64,000 bases of DNA from Gottfriedia solisilvae (GTDB taxonomy: Bacteria; Bacillota; Bacilli; Bacillales; Bacillaceae_G): assembly GCF_002128405.1 (NCBI RefSeq), contig NZ_NETJ01000001.1, positions 620,001 through 684,000 of the forward strand, given 5' to 3'. The position numbers and the translations under genes are program-made. The notes below the pieces were generated by a model. That model had not been told where the DNA came from and did not search any database. It was given only the letters and a program-made list of their open reading frames with translations. Positions 9,331-18,435 of the stretch are shown here, piece after piece. The first letter of the stretch is position 1; every line of letters starts with the position of its first letter.

Positions 9331-9479
9331 TATATTCTCCCCTATCTTTACGACCTCTTTTAAAAAGCACTTCCTTTTCTCCATTCACATGCCCTCTTTG
9401 TATTTTTTCAATCTTTTTGAAGAAAATAAGCTTACTCCTATATCTTTCAGGACAATTTGTATTATTGAGGTGATTCTCC

Positions 9480-10976
9480 CTGAGTAAAAAACTTTCGTTA
9501 CTTGGTTTAATTTTAATGGTGTTTACTTCTGTATATGGATTTGCAAATATTCCAACCGCATTTTATTTGATGGGATATAGCGCAATTCCATGGTATTTAA
9601 TTTCTGCAATTACATTCTTTATCCCCTTCGCTTTTATGATGGCAGAATTTGGTGCTGCATATAAAAAATCTGAAGGTGGGATTTATACGTGGATGTCAGA
9701 TTCGGTCGGTCCTAGATTTGCATTTATCGGGACATTTATGTGGTTTTCCTCGTACGTCATTTGGATGGTTAGCGTCGCTTCAAAGGTGTGGATTCCATTG
9801 TCCACGTTTATTTTTGGGGCAGATCGGACACAAAATTTATCAATTCTTGGTCTTTCATCGACTCAGTCTATCGGTCTATTAGCTTTACTATGGATGTTTG
9901 TCGTTACATTTTTCGCATCAAAAGGAATCGAAAAAATTAGTAAAGTGACATCAATTGGTGGAGTCGCCGTTACCTCATTAAATTTAGTGTTATTGATTTC
10001 AAGTATTATCATTTTTATATTAAATGGCGGAAAATTAGCGCAACCAATCAATGACTTTTCAGCTTTCACAAATTCTCCAAATCCTAATTATCTTTCGACG
10101 TTAGCTGTTTTATCATTTGTTGTTTTTGCTATTTTTGCTTATGGAGGGTTAGAAGCAATCGGTGGATTAGTAGATCAAACAGAAAATGCTGAACGTAACT
10201 TCCCAAAAGGAATTACAATTTCGGCTATTATTATTTCCATCGGTTATTCCCTTGGTATTTTCCTATGTGGAATTTTTATTAACTGGACAAGCGCATTAAG
10301 TGCAGAAACGACAAATTTAGGGAATATAACATATGTGTTAATGTATAATTTAGGCTTAGAATTCGGAAATGCTTTTAATCTCTCAGCTGGAACAGCAGAT
10401 TTAGTTGGAACTTGGTTTGCAAGAGTAACAGGATTATCAATGTTTTTTGCATATACAGGTGCGTTTTTCACACTTATTTATGCTCCATTGAAAACCATTA
10501 TTAAAGGTACACCGAAGTATTTATGGCCTTCAAAATTATCAGAAACGAATCGAATTGGCATGCCAGTCAATGCAATGTGGGTACAATTTTCAATCGTCGC
10601 ATTTATCATTCTTCTAACTTCATTTGGAGGAGAAGGAGCATCTTCATTTTTTAATAAATTAACATTAATGACAAATGTCTCAATGACTCTACCTTATATC
10701 TTTTTAGGCATAGCCTATCCAATGTTTAAGAAGAATGAACAGATTGAAAAACCATTTGAAATTTTCAAATCTTACTCTTCCGCTTTATTTGCAAGTATCC
10801 TTGTCATTTTAGTCGTTGGATTTGCAAACTTTTTTACAATCATCCAACCAATGATTGACGGAGATTACAACTCGACTATTTGGATGATTGCTGGACCAAT
10901 TTTCTTTTCTATATTAGCTTTACTTATCTTAACTAGAAGTAGAAAAAAATCTCACGAACATAAAAATATAGCGTAG
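9480..10976 (+). CDS. APC-family amino-acid permease (YjeM/GadC-like)
   Basis: Multi-pass permease with about 12-14 hydrophobic segments, the EGGIYTWM motif and YGGLEAIGGLVDQTENAERNFP, typical of the YjeM/glutamate:GABA-antiporter branch of the APC superfamily. The only sensible N terminus (MSKKLSLLGLIL...) needs a CTG start at 9480, 7 nt after GAGGTG; the first in-frame ATG (9516) would cut into the first membrane helix and has no ribosome site. Substrate unknown; it sits after salvage genes but behind a terminator. Confidence 0.85.
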   Translation: MSKKLSLLGLILMVFTSVYGFANIPTAFYLMGYSAIPWYLISAITFFIPFAFMMAEFGAAYKKSEGGIYTWMSDSVGPRFAFIGTFMWFSSYVIWMVSVASKVWIPLSTFIFGADRTQNLSILGLSSTQSIGLLALLWMFVVTFFASKGIEKISKVTSIGGVAVTSLNLVLLISSIIIFILNGGKLAQPINDFSAFTNSPNPNYLSTLAVLSFVVFAIFAYGGLEAIGGLVDQTENAERNFPKGITISAIIISIGYSLGIFLCGIFINWTSALSAETTNLGNITYVLMYNLGLEFGNAFNLSAGTADLVGTWFARVTGLSMFFAYTGAFFTLIYAPLKTIIKGTPKYLWPSKLSETNRIGMPVNAMWVQFSIVAFIILLTSFGGEGASSFFNKLTLMTNVSMTLPYIFLGIAYPMFKKNEQIEKPFEIFKSYSSALFASILVILVVGFANFFTIIQPMIDGDYNSTIWMIAGPIFFSILALLILTRSRKKSHEHKNIA

Positions 10977-10982
10977 AAATTC

Positions 10983-11009
10983 CAAAAAAAAGACCACGTA
11001 TTGTGGTCT
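10983..11009 (-). terminator. Minus-strand terminator
   Basis: AGACCAC/GTGGTCT hairpin (10991-11009) followed on the minus strand by seven T residues. It could end transcripts reading from the PhnA/YjdM-family gene through the 11042-11161 repeat; a short T-poor flank makes it weak for the permease on the plus strand. Confidence 0.6.
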
Positions 11010-11041
11010 CAGTTGTTGACAATGTACAAAAACCAAGTGAT

Positions 11042-11161
11042 TCAGACTAATTGAAAACGCTTGTCTTTCTAGGCGCGAAGACTGATGTGGAGCGGAGTTA
11101 CCTTAGACGGTAATGAGCACCGCAAGCAGACGAAGAAAGCGAGCGTTTGTCAATAGTCTGA
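11042..11161. repeat. 120-bp dispersed structured repeat (Bacillaceae type)
   Basis: The ends form an imperfect inverted repeat: TCAGACTAATTGAAAACGCT at 11042 against the complement of AGCGTTTGTCAATAGTCTGA ending at 11161. The interior (GGAGCGGAGTTACCTTAGAC, GGTAATGAGCACCGCAAGCA) is GC-richer than its surroundings and self-complementary. It resembles non-coding repeats I recall from other Bacillaceae intergenic regions; no ORF is present. It lies 5 bp from the stop of the 11167-11505 gene. Confidence 0.7.
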
Positions 11162-11166
11162 CAACT

Positions 11167-11505
11167 TTATATCTTCTTAACAAACTCAGATTTTAATTTC
11201 ATCGCACCGAATCCTTCGATTTTGCAATCAATGTCATGGTCACCTTCTACTAAACGGATGCTTTTTACTTTTGTTCCGATTTTCACGACTAATGAAGTAC
11301 CCTTTACTTTTAAATCCTTAATGACAGTTACTGAATCACCATCATTTAACACATTTCCATTCGAATCTTTCACAACTTTCACTTCATCATTTTCATTTGC
11401 TTGATCAAGTGTCCACTCATGGCCACATTCAGGACAAATTAATAAACTTCCATCTTCATATGTATATTGAGACTGGCATTTTGGGCAATTTGGTAATTCT
11501 AACAT
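11167..11505 (-). CDS. PhnA/YjdM family zinc-ribbon protein
   Basis: A 112-aa protein with an N-terminal zinc ribbon ([21 protein letters not shown]) followed by the SH3-like PhnA domain ([21 protein letters not shown]). Despite the old name, the family has no proven role in alkylphosphonate use; function unknown. Single gene with its own region. Confidence 0.92.
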   Translation of the reverse strand: MLELPNCPKCQSQYTYEDGSLLICPECGHEWTLDQANENDEVKVVKDSNGNVLNDGDSVTVIKDLKVKGTSLVVKIGTKVKSIRLVEGDHDIDCKIEGFGAMKLKSEFVKKI

Positions 11506-11723
11506 AGTTTCAAGTCCTCCGGTAATTAAATAAATAAAACGATTCTTTCGTTAATTAATCTTCTCTATACTGTCATAATCTATGAAAATTGACAAGTCTT
11601 TTTACAAATCAACTCTTTTATATTCTTTAAGGAAAAATTAAGAATTCGAATGTAAGATACCAAATATAAAGTATAACCCTTTGAAACAAACTTATGAAAG
11701 TATGCCCCCCATTTATTTTCATA

Positions 11724-11766
11724 AAAAAACAGCCCATTCTTCTAAAGAAAGGATGGGCTGTTTTTG
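11724..11766 (-). terminator. Terminator after ynbB
   Basis: AACAGCCCAT pairs with ATGGGCTGTT; A and T runs on both sides make it usable on both strands. It lies 2 nt from the ynbB stop. Confidence 0.85.
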
Positions 11767-11767
11767 T

Positions 11768-13042
11768 TTATTTCATCGTTAATAATTCTTTCTCGATTAA
11801 AGAATTAACAGCAGAACAAATCGCAATTTTAACATGCGCATAAGTTAAACCACCTTGTACATAGGCAATATAAGGAGGTCTAATTGGACCATCTGCAGTC
11901 AGTTCGATACTTGCACCTTGAATAAACGTACCTGCTGCCATAATAACATCATCCTCATATCCCGGCATATAGTTTGCTGTAGGTGTAAAGTGTGCATTGA
12001 TTGGCGAAGCTGCTTGAATTGCTTGGCAGAATGCAATCATTTTATCTTTATCATCAAATTGTACAGATTGAATTAGATCTGTTCTTGTAGCATCCCATGA
12101 TGGATTTGTATTCATTCCAAGTTTTTCTAAAAATGCCGCAGTAAATATTGCACCTTTTAATGCTTGACCAGTGATATGTGGAGCCATAAAGAAGCCATGA
12201 TACATATCCTGTAATGCATATAATGATGCGCCGGCTTCTCTACCTATACCTGGAGAAGTTAAACGATAGCCACATTTTTCGACTAAGTCTTTTCTACCAA
12301 CAATATAACCACCTGTTTTAGCTAATCCTCCACCAGGATTTTTGATTAGAGATCCTGCCATTAAATCCGATCCAACATGACATGGCTCTAATTTTTCTAC
12401 AAATTCACCATAACAATTATCTACAAATACAATTACATTTGAATCGATTTCTTTTACAAATAAAATCATTTCCTTAATTTGTTCAATTGTAAAAGATGGA
12501 CGAGTGCCATACCCTTTTGATCTTTGGATCCCAATTACCTTTGTTTTACTTGTCATTTTATTAGCTACTTTTTCGTAATTGATTCGACGATCATTAACTA
12601 AATCAATTGCTTCGTAACCAATCCCGAAATCCTTTAATGAACCATTTCCACTTTCACCACGAATTCCAACAATTTCTTCAAGTGTATCATAAGGTTTCCC
12701 CGTAATATAAAGTAATTCATCACCAGGTCTAAGCACACCAAAAAGCGCAGTAGAAATCGCATGTGTACCAGAAATGATTTGAGGTCTTACTAAACCAGCT
12801 TCTCCTCCTAAAACATCAGCGAAAATTTCTTCTAATGTGTCTCGACCGATATCGTCATATCCATAACCTGTTGTTGGGATAAAATGACTATCACTTACCT
12901 TATGCTTACGGAAACTTTGTAATACTCTAAATTGGTTATACTCAATAACCTCTTCTATTTCTTTATGACGTTCTGAAATCATTTTTTCTACATCTGCTAC
13001 TAATGGTGCAAGTTTTTCCCCATGTGTTAAAAATTCTAGCAT
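11768..13042 (-). CDS. ynbB: PLP-dependent methionine gamma-lyase/aluminium-resistance family protein (YnbB)
   Basis: A 424-aa Cys/Met-metabolism PLP-fold enzyme. The Schiff-base lysine region is GSLIKNPGGGLAKTGGYIVG, and GYGYDDIGRDTLEEIFADV is diagnostic for the family. It follows hflX by 4 nt, the same order as ynbA-ynbB in B. subtilis. The exact substrate is not established. Confidence 0.9.
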   Translation of the reverse strand: MLEFLTHGEKLAPLVADVEKMISERHKEIEEVIEYNQFRVLQSFRKHKVSDSHFIPTTGYGYDDIGRDTLEEIFADVLGGEAGLVRPQIISGTHAISTALFGVLRPGDELLYITGKPYDTLEEIVGIRGESGNGSLKDFGIGYEAIDLVNDRRINYEKVANKMTSKTKVIGIQRSKGYGTRPSFTIEQIKEMILFVKEIDSNVIVFVDNCYGEFVEKLEPCHVGSDLMAGSLIKNPGGGLAKTGGYIVGRKDLVEKCGYRLTSPGIGREAGASLYALQDMYHGFFMAPHITGQALKGAIFTAAFLEKLGMNTNPSWDATRTDLIQSVQFDDKDKMIAFCQAIQAASPINAHFTPTANYMPGYEDDVIMAAGTFIQGASIELTADGPIRPPYIAYVQGGLTYAHVKIAICSAVNSLIEKELLTMK

Positions 13043-13046
13043 TCGA

Positions 13047-14315
13047 TTATTGCTCCTTATAATTTCGATATCTTTTTACTGTGTCATATATTGAGTGTTC
13101 TTTAAACACGTAACCTGTTAACTGATAAATCTCATTTTCTTCATCAAACCTTATATCATCGATTAATGTAAGTTTTTTCATATCATGTATTAGCTTGCCT
13201 TCAGTTGCTGGAACAAAAGCCTCATAGTGCTCCATATATTGCTTGCAATCTGATTCAATTCTATGGCGAAGTTTTTCAAGATCATTTTCACTTAGTGCAC
13301 TCATTTCGATGAAACCTTCTTCAGGAGAAGGAACGAAGCCCTCATGTACTTGATCGATTTTATTATAAACTGTGAGGATTGGAATATTTTTAACTTCTAA
13401 ATCGTTTAATAATTTAGAAACTGTGATCTCATGACTTTTATAATTCTCATGTGACGCATCAACAACGTGTAAAATAAAATCTGCTTCTGTTGCTTCTTCT
13501 AAAGTAGAACGAAATGCTGCAATTAAAGAAGTCGGTAAATCTTGAATAAATCCTACTGTATCAGTAAGTAATGTTGTCATTCCGTTTGATAAAACAAATT
13601 TACGAGTTGTAGGATCTAATGTAGCAAATAATAAATCTTGTTCATAAACATCTGATTTCGTTAGTCGATTAAATAAAGTCGATTTACCTGCATTTGTATA
13701 TCCGACTAATGAAATATGAAACATTTCATTTTTCTTACGACGTTCACGATATCTTTTTCTATGTTCCACAACAACTTTTAATTGTTGCTTGATATCATCG
13801 ATTCGTTTTCGTATATGACGTCGATCCGATTCTAGTTTCGTTTCACCAGGACCTCTTGTTCCAATCCCACCACCAAGACGTGAAAGCTCTGTCCCTTGCC
13901 CAACTAATCTAGGCATTAAATATTGAAGCTGAGCTAATTCTACTTGAAGTTTACCTTCTTTTGTTTTAGCTCTTTGTGCAAAGATATCTAAAATAAGTTG
14001 TGTACGGTCGATTACTCTTGTACCTAATCTAGCTGAAAGATTTCGAATTTGAGAAGGCGTTAATTCATTATTAAAAATAACGACTTCAGGCTCTAGCTCT
14101 TCAATTGCCGCTTCTAGTTCTTCTACCTTACCAGTACCTATGTATAAAGCTGAATGATATTTAGTTCTCTTTTGAGAAGTTACAAGAACAACTTCTCCAT
14201 TTGCAGTTTTCGTTAATGATGCTAATTCCTCCATCGAATAGTGGAATCTTTCGTCATCTACATTTTGAAGCTGACATCCAACTAATATGGCTCTTTCTCT
14301 CGATTCATTAGACAC
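13047..14315 (-). CDS. hflX: Ribosome-associated GTPase HflX
   Basis: Translational GTPase that splits stalled or hibernating ribosomes. N-terminal HflX domain, the [17 protein letters not shown] glycine-rich segment, then the G domain: GYTNAGKST (G1), [10 protein letters not shown] (G3), NKID (G4). I chose GTG at 14315 with AAGAAGGA 5 nt before it, giving a [13 protein letters not shown] start; a TTG 24 nt further upstream lacks a ribosome site. Confidence 0.93.
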   Translation of the reverse strand: MSNESRERAILVGCQLQNVDDERFHYSMEELASLTKTANGEVVLVTSQKRTKYHSALYIGTGKVEELEAAIEELEPEVVIFNNELTPSQIRNLSARLGTRVIDRTQLILDIFAQRAKTKEGKLQVELAQLQYLMPRLVGQGTELSRLGGGIGTRGPGETKLESDRRHIRKRIDDIKQQLKVVVEHRKRYRERRKKNEMFHISLVGYTNAGKSTLFNRLTKSDVYEQDLLFATLDPTTRKFVLSNGMTTLLTDTVGFIQDLPTSLIAAFRSTLEEATEADFILHVVDASHENYKSHEITVSKLLNDLEVKNIPILTVYNKIDQVHEGFVPSPEEGFIEMSALSENDLEKLRHRIESDCKQYMEHYEAFVPATEGKLIHDMKKLTLIDDIRFDEENEIYQLTGYVFKEHSIYDTVKRYRNYKEQ

Positions 14316-14438
14316 AAAATTCCTTCTTTCTGTAAACAATTGTCAAACTAATAATTGTTCTTTACTCTTAACTGTCTCTTTATTATAATGATATCTGGAT
14401 TAATTTTCATCTATTTATTCTATCGGGGGAATTGCTTC

Positions 14439-15074
14439 TTGGAAACATGGGAACTTTTTAGTATTATTGGAACTATTTCCTTTGCCTTAAGTGGTGCAGT
14501 CGTTGCTATGGAAGAAGACTACGATTTATTCGGCGTTTATATATTGGGCTTTGCTACTGCCTTTGGAGGCGGTGCGCTTCGTAATTTATTAATAGGTTAT
14601 CCAATTAACTTTTTATGGAACCAAACAACCAATTTTACGATAGCACTTATTGCTATGACAATCATATTTTTCTTTCCACATCTTTCAATTAAACCATTCA
14701 AAAAATTAGAAATACTTTTTGATTCAATTGGATTATCAGCTTTTGCTATTTTAGGTGCGAACTACGCTATGGAATTAAGCCTACCTGTTAGCGCAGTCAT
14801 TGTTGCTGCAGTTTTAACAGGAATTGGTGGCGGAATCGTTCGAGATTTACTTGCAAAAAGAAAACCAATGGTATTACATTCAGAAGTATATGCATTTTGG
14901 GCAATTATTGTCGGTGTATTAATTGGAAATGAGTATATAACAGGTAATCTTCAACAATTATTATTATTTTTTGCAATATTTATATTGAGACTACTGTCAG
15001 TACATTATAAATGGAGTTTACCAAAACGATCTAACTTTCAAAATACTAGTGTAAACACAGACAGTCACCTTTAG
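14439..15074 (+). CDS. TRIC/UPF0126-type membrane protein (copy 1)
   Basis: A 211-aa seven-helix protein of the UPF0126/TRIC family with duplicated glycine-rich halves (FAFGGGALRNLLIG-like and TGIGGGIVRDLLA). I chose TTG at 14439 (METWELFSIIGT) because GGGGGA is 8 nt upstream. Members are trimeric cation channels or small-metabolite channels. A second copy is at 27149. The stop codon lies in the loop of its terminator. Confidence 0.85.
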   Translation: METWELFSIIGTISFALSGAVVAMEEDYDLFGVYILGFATAFGGGALRNLLIGYPINFLWNQTTNFTIALIAMTIIFFFPHLSIKPFKKLEILFDSIGLSAFAILGANYAMELSLPVSAVIVAAVLTGIGGGIVRDLLAKRKPMVLHSEVYAFWAIIVGVLIGNEYITGNLQQLLLFFAIFILRLLSVHYKWSLPKRSNFQNTSVNTDSHL

Positions 15075-15090
15075 AGGTGACTGTCTTTTT
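15059..15090 (+). terminator. Terminator overlapping the TRIC copy 1 stop
   Basis: A perfect 12-bp stem AGACAGTCACCT/AGGTGACTGTCT with loop TTAG, then TTTTT. The TAG stop codon is inside the loop. Confidence 0.92.
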
Positions 15091-15145
15091 AATATGAGTT
15101 ATTTCTAAAAAGCAAAATCTTTTAGATAATTGCCTCTTATATTAA

Positions 15146-16090
15146 CTAAATACTTTCTTTTTTATCGCTAACCGTTAAATCTTTTTCTTCAATTCTCATT
15201 AAGATCTCACGATTAAATTCAGATTCTAAAACCAATCTTGTTGCTTGAGATCGTATGGATTTTTCAACTATATTTCGAACGAAACGACCATTACTAAAGT
15301 GCTGTCGGTTCTCAATTTTTGCTTTTGAAATAAAATCCCTTAAACGAAATTCTGCTTCTCGAGATAATATATATTCTCGATCAACAAACATCTTTTTAGA
15401 AATATCCATTAATTCTTTTACATTATAATCTTGGAATTCTAATATAAAAGGGAATCTTGATTTCAACCCTGGATTAAGACTTAAAAAATAGTCCATTTCA
15501 GAAGAATAACCGGCTAATATTAATACAAAGTCACCGTGTTTATCCTCCATATGCTTTACAAGCGTATCAATAGCTTCCTTACCAAAGTCCTTTTCTCCGC
15601 CTCGGCCTAACGAGTATGCTTCATCAATAAAAAGGATTCCACCATTTGCTTTTTTGACTAAATCACGTGTTTTTTGAGCAGTATGTCCTATATACTCTCC
15701 AACCAAATCCGCTCTTTCTGCCTCTATTAAATGCCCTTTTGAAAGAACGCCCATTTTAAGAAATAATTGACCAATGACTCTCGCAACAGTAGTTTTTCCT
15801 GTACCTGGATTTCCTTTGAACAGCATATGCAACACTTGTTTTTCAGCCTTTAAATTCAATTCTTCCCTTTTTTTATTAATAAAGATCCAAGCATATATTT
15901 CATGAATCATTGTTTTAATTTCTTCCATTCCAATTAAATGTCTTAGTTGTTCATCGATTTCAACCAATAATTCATGTTTAGGCTTTTGGACTGTTTCAAC
16001 GATGGAATTTGGAGAAACCTCTCCTCTTTTCATTGTATTTAGCACAACATTTATTTGACCGTTATCCTTCAAACGAATAGGTTGCTCCAA
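15146..16090 (-). CDS. spoVK: Stage V sporulation protein K (AAA+ ATPase)
   Basis: AAA+ ATPase of the CbbX/SpoVK family needed for late spore maturation. Walker A GNPGTGKTT, Walker B GGILFIDEAYSL, sensor region ILAGYSSEMD, and arginine-finger region NPGLKSRFP are intact. I prefer TTG at 16090 with AGAGAGGTG 6 nt upstream (MEQPIRLKDNGQINVV); GTG at 16099 would put the ribosome site inside the gene. Its position between hflX and hfq-miaA matches B. subtilis. Confidence 0.92.
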   Translation of the reverse strand: MEQPIRLKDNGQINVVLNTMKRGEVSPNSIVETVQKPKHELLVEIDEQLRHLIGMEEIKTMIHEIYAWIFINKKREELNLKAEKQVLHMLFKGNPGTGKTTVARVIGQLFLKMGVLSKGHLIEAERADLVGEYIGHTAQKTRDLVKKANGGILFIDEAYSLGRGGEKDFGKEAIDTLVKHMEDKHGDFVLILAGYSSEMDYFLSLNPGLKSRFPFILEFQDYNVKELMDISKKMFVDREYILSREAEFRLRDFISKAKIENRQHFSNGRFVRNIVEKSIRSQATRLVLESEFNREILMRIEEKDLTVSDKKESI

Positions 16091-16347
16091 ACATGACACC
16101 TCTCTTTATTCTGCCGACAAAATCTGATTTTGTTTATGATAATTTCTCGAAATAACTCATAAAGTATCGTATTTTGCGCTTTCCCGAGAAATTTCCTATT
16201 TACGTTTTTACTATTATATGTATGAAAATTACGTTTCAAGACAATTTTTCTCTCAAACAATGAGATTTATTGGATAAGTTTTCTAAACTTTACTAAATGT
16301 TCCACATAATTTGTTATAATTAAGCAAAAAGAGAAGAGTTGATTCAT

Positions 16348-17325
16348 TTGGCGTTGACAAAACAATTAAAGTTAAACAGTAAAGATGTCATCTTGCAATT
16401 TGCCTCTCACTTAAATAGTAAAGGTAGGAAAGAATCTACAATTAAACGCTATTGTTATGATTTAGAAGATTGTTTTCGATATTTTAGAAAAAAAGAGATA
16501 AGCCTTGATGCCCTTACAATTAGCAATTTTAATGAATACTTTCAATATTTGACAACTGATCGTAACTATAACGAAAAGACAATGCATCGGATCTATGTTG
16601 TATTAAATCAGTTTTATAAGTTCTTACAATTAAATGATCCATCCATTCAAAACATTATTCCCTTCACAAACTATTCTGCTGGACCATCTAGAGCCCTTTC
16701 AACGGACGATTTTATTTCCGACAGTGAAGAAAAACAATTACTTTCAATTCTCAAGTCATCAATAGATTTATCAGACAAACAGTTAAAAGCAAGACCTTAT
16801 TTAATGGATCGAAATGATATTATGATTCGACTTATGCTCTATTACGGATTATCGTTAAAAGAATGTATCGACCTCCAAATGAGAGATATAAATTTTGCGC
16901 AAAATGAATTGACTGTACATAGTAAAGATGGCATAAAGAGGTTAATTCGTTTAGAAAAGGAAGATCGCATCCGCTTGTATGAATATTTTGTGACGATTCC
17001 AGAGCCAGTAAGACCTCATTACCATTCAACTCATCCACTTTTTGTGGCATTTGATTTTAACCGGATGACTTTTCACTGGGTATATGATGATGATTCCCCG
17101 AAAGCACTTACTGAAATTGCTTTTCAAAAAATGCTAAGACTTGAAGTGAAAAGAGCAGGTCTTAGGAAAGGATTATGTTCGCAGCACCTTCGTAATACGT
17201 TTATTCTCCGTAAAATGAAGGAAGGTCTGCAGTTAGAAGAACTAAAACAATTAGTTGGATTTAAAACGTCAGTATCATTAAAGCGATTCTTTCAATATTT
17301 AGAAGACGATAAATTAATAAACTAA
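16348..17325 (+). CDS. Tyrosine-recombinase-like protein lacking catalytic residues
   Basis: Two-domain integrase architecture: an N-terminal SAM-like core-binding domain (KGRKESTIKRYCYDLEDCF) and a C-terminal catalytic-fold domain. At the Arg I box YYGLSLKEC has Ser where active enzymes have Arg; box II is QHLRN instead of HxLRH; LGH is VGF; and the nucleophile region reads KRFFQYL with Phe at the expected Tyr. Only the second Arg and a Lys remain, so strand exchange is unlikely. The reading frame is intact. Start TTG 16348 or 16339 is uncertain. Confidence 0.8.
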   Translation: MALTKQLKLNSKDVILQFASHLNSKGRKESTIKRYCYDLEDCFRYFRKKEISLDALTISNFNEYFQYLTTDRNYNEKTMHRIYVVLNQFYKFLQLNDPSIQNIIPFTNYSAGPSRALSTDDFISDSEEKQLLSILKSSIDLSDKQLKARPYLMDRNDIMIRLMLYYGLSLKECIDLQMRDINFAQNELTVHSKDGIKRLIRLEKEDRIRLYEYFVTIPEPVRPHYHSTHPLFVAFDFNRMTFHWVYDDDSPKALTEIAFQKMLRLEVKRAGLRKGLCSQHLRNTFILRKMKEGLQLEELKQLVGFKTSVSLKRFFQYLEDDKLIN

Positions 17326-17326
17326 T

Positions 17327-17385
17327 AAAAAGAGTTATGAATATTAAATGGTTCTTTTCCCATCAGTATATTCATAGCTCTTTTT
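17327..17385. terminator. Bidirectional terminator
   Basis: An 18-bp near-perfect stem (AAAAAGAGTTATGAATAT against ATATTCATAGCTCTTTTT) between the convergent recombinase-like and PaiB-like genes, with A/T runs on both flanks. Confidence 0.85.
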
Positions 17386-17390
17386 CAACA

Positions 17391-18011
17391 TTAAAGTCTT
17401 TCTTTCATTAATTCTGCAATTTCTTTTGATTGGTATTTCTTTTCATTTTCTAAAGCAGAAATTACTTTTTCTCTACGATCAAATGAATGATTTTGACTTA
17501 ATTTCTTCTTTCCAAGACATTCAGTTACTTCGATTTTCAAACATACAATGCCCGATAATAATTTTTCAACATATTCTTGGTGTTCTTCATATTGCCATTT
17601 TTCAGCAAAGTCTTTTTCGAAATAATCAGTAGTATGTAAGACGATTTCTCTCATTTTATTCACTTCATTAATAACACTAACTTTCCCATAAACATGAATC
17701 GCTGTGTAATTCCATGTAGACACTGTATTCTTTTCCTCATACCAAGATGCAGAAACGTATGCATGTGGTCCTTGAAAAATGACTAAGCATTCTTCACCTT
17801 CTAATGTCTTCCATTGAGGATTCGGTTTTGCTAAATGAGTAATCAAATATAATTTACCTAACTCTTCTTGAACGATAAATGGTAAATGTGTAGCAGCAAT
17901 TCTATTTCCTTGATCTTGACTATTAGATAGTAAAATTCCAAATCCTGCTTGTTTTATTTCCTTAATCATTTGCTTCATATCTTCTTCTTTAAATTCTTTT
18001 GGAATATACAC
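17391..18011 (-). CDS. paiB: PaiB family FMN-binding protein
   Basis: A 206-aa split-barrel flavin-binding protein (MYIPKEFKEED start, ATHLPFI, VSASWYEEKNTVSTWNY, YEEHQEYVEKLLSGIV). The family is called a transcriptional regulator from B. subtilis paiAB, but there is no DNA-binding motif visible and no paiA neighbour here. Confidence 0.88.
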   Translation of the reverse strand: MYIPKEFKEEDMKQMIKEIKQAGFGILLSNSQDQGNRIAATHLPFIVQEELGKLYLITHLAKPNPQWKTLEGEECLVIFQGPHAYVSASWYEEKNTVSTWNYTAIHVYGKVSVINEVNKMREIVLHTTDYFEKDFAEKWQYEEHQEYVEKLLSGIVCLKIEVTECLGKKKLSQNHSFDRREKVISALENEKKYQSKEIAELMKERL

Positions 18012-18147
18012 CCATTAACCCCCTGTCTTTTTTTAGTTTACATAATAATGTTATCAATCTACTTGTTCATAAATTAATAAAAATGTTGAGCGAGGCAATC
18101 AAAACTTTTTTTTGATTTTAAACGAAATCCTGGAATCAACAAATAAA

Positions 18148-18178
18148 AGCATTGACCATAGGATCAATGCTCTTTTTT
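18148..18178. terminator. Terminator after hfq
   Basis: AGCATTGA (18148-18155) pairs with TCAATGCT (18164-18171); T run on the plus strand, TTTTATTTG on the minus strand. It closes miaA-hfq. Confidence 0.75.
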
Positions 18179-18190
18179 GTACAATTTATA

Positions 18191-18412
18191 TTACATTTCA
18201 ATTTGTACGTTTTTTGAAGGTACAAACGTTGAAATTGCGTGTTTATATATTAATTGTTGTTTTCCTTCAACATCTAACAATACCGTGAAGTTATCAAAGC
18301 TTTTTACTTTCCCTTTAATTTGGAAACCATTTAGTAAAAATACTGTGACTGCTAGATTGTCTTTACGCAATTGGTTTAAGAACTGATCTTGAATATTGAT
18401 TGATGTTTTCAT
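18191..18412 (-). CDS. hfq: RNA chaperone Hfq
   Basis: A 73-aa Sm-fold hexamer subunit: [21 protein letters not shown] and the [11 protein letters not shown] Sm2 motif. It follows miaA by 23 nt, the conserved order in Bacillus. Binds sRNA and mRNA; Gram-positive Hfq roles are modest. Confidence 0.97.
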   Translation of the reverse strand: MKTSINIQDQFLNQLRKDNLAVTVFLLNGFQIKGKVKSFDNFTVLLDVEGKQQLIYKHAISTFVPSKNVQIEM

Positions 18413-18435
18413 GTCCTTTTCCTCCTCTTCTACCT

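Noticed and set aside
16348-17325. Active prophage or ICE integrase with attachment site
   Set aside because: Catalytic residues are missing, the neighbours are conserved housekeeping genes, and no tRNA or direct repeat flanks it.
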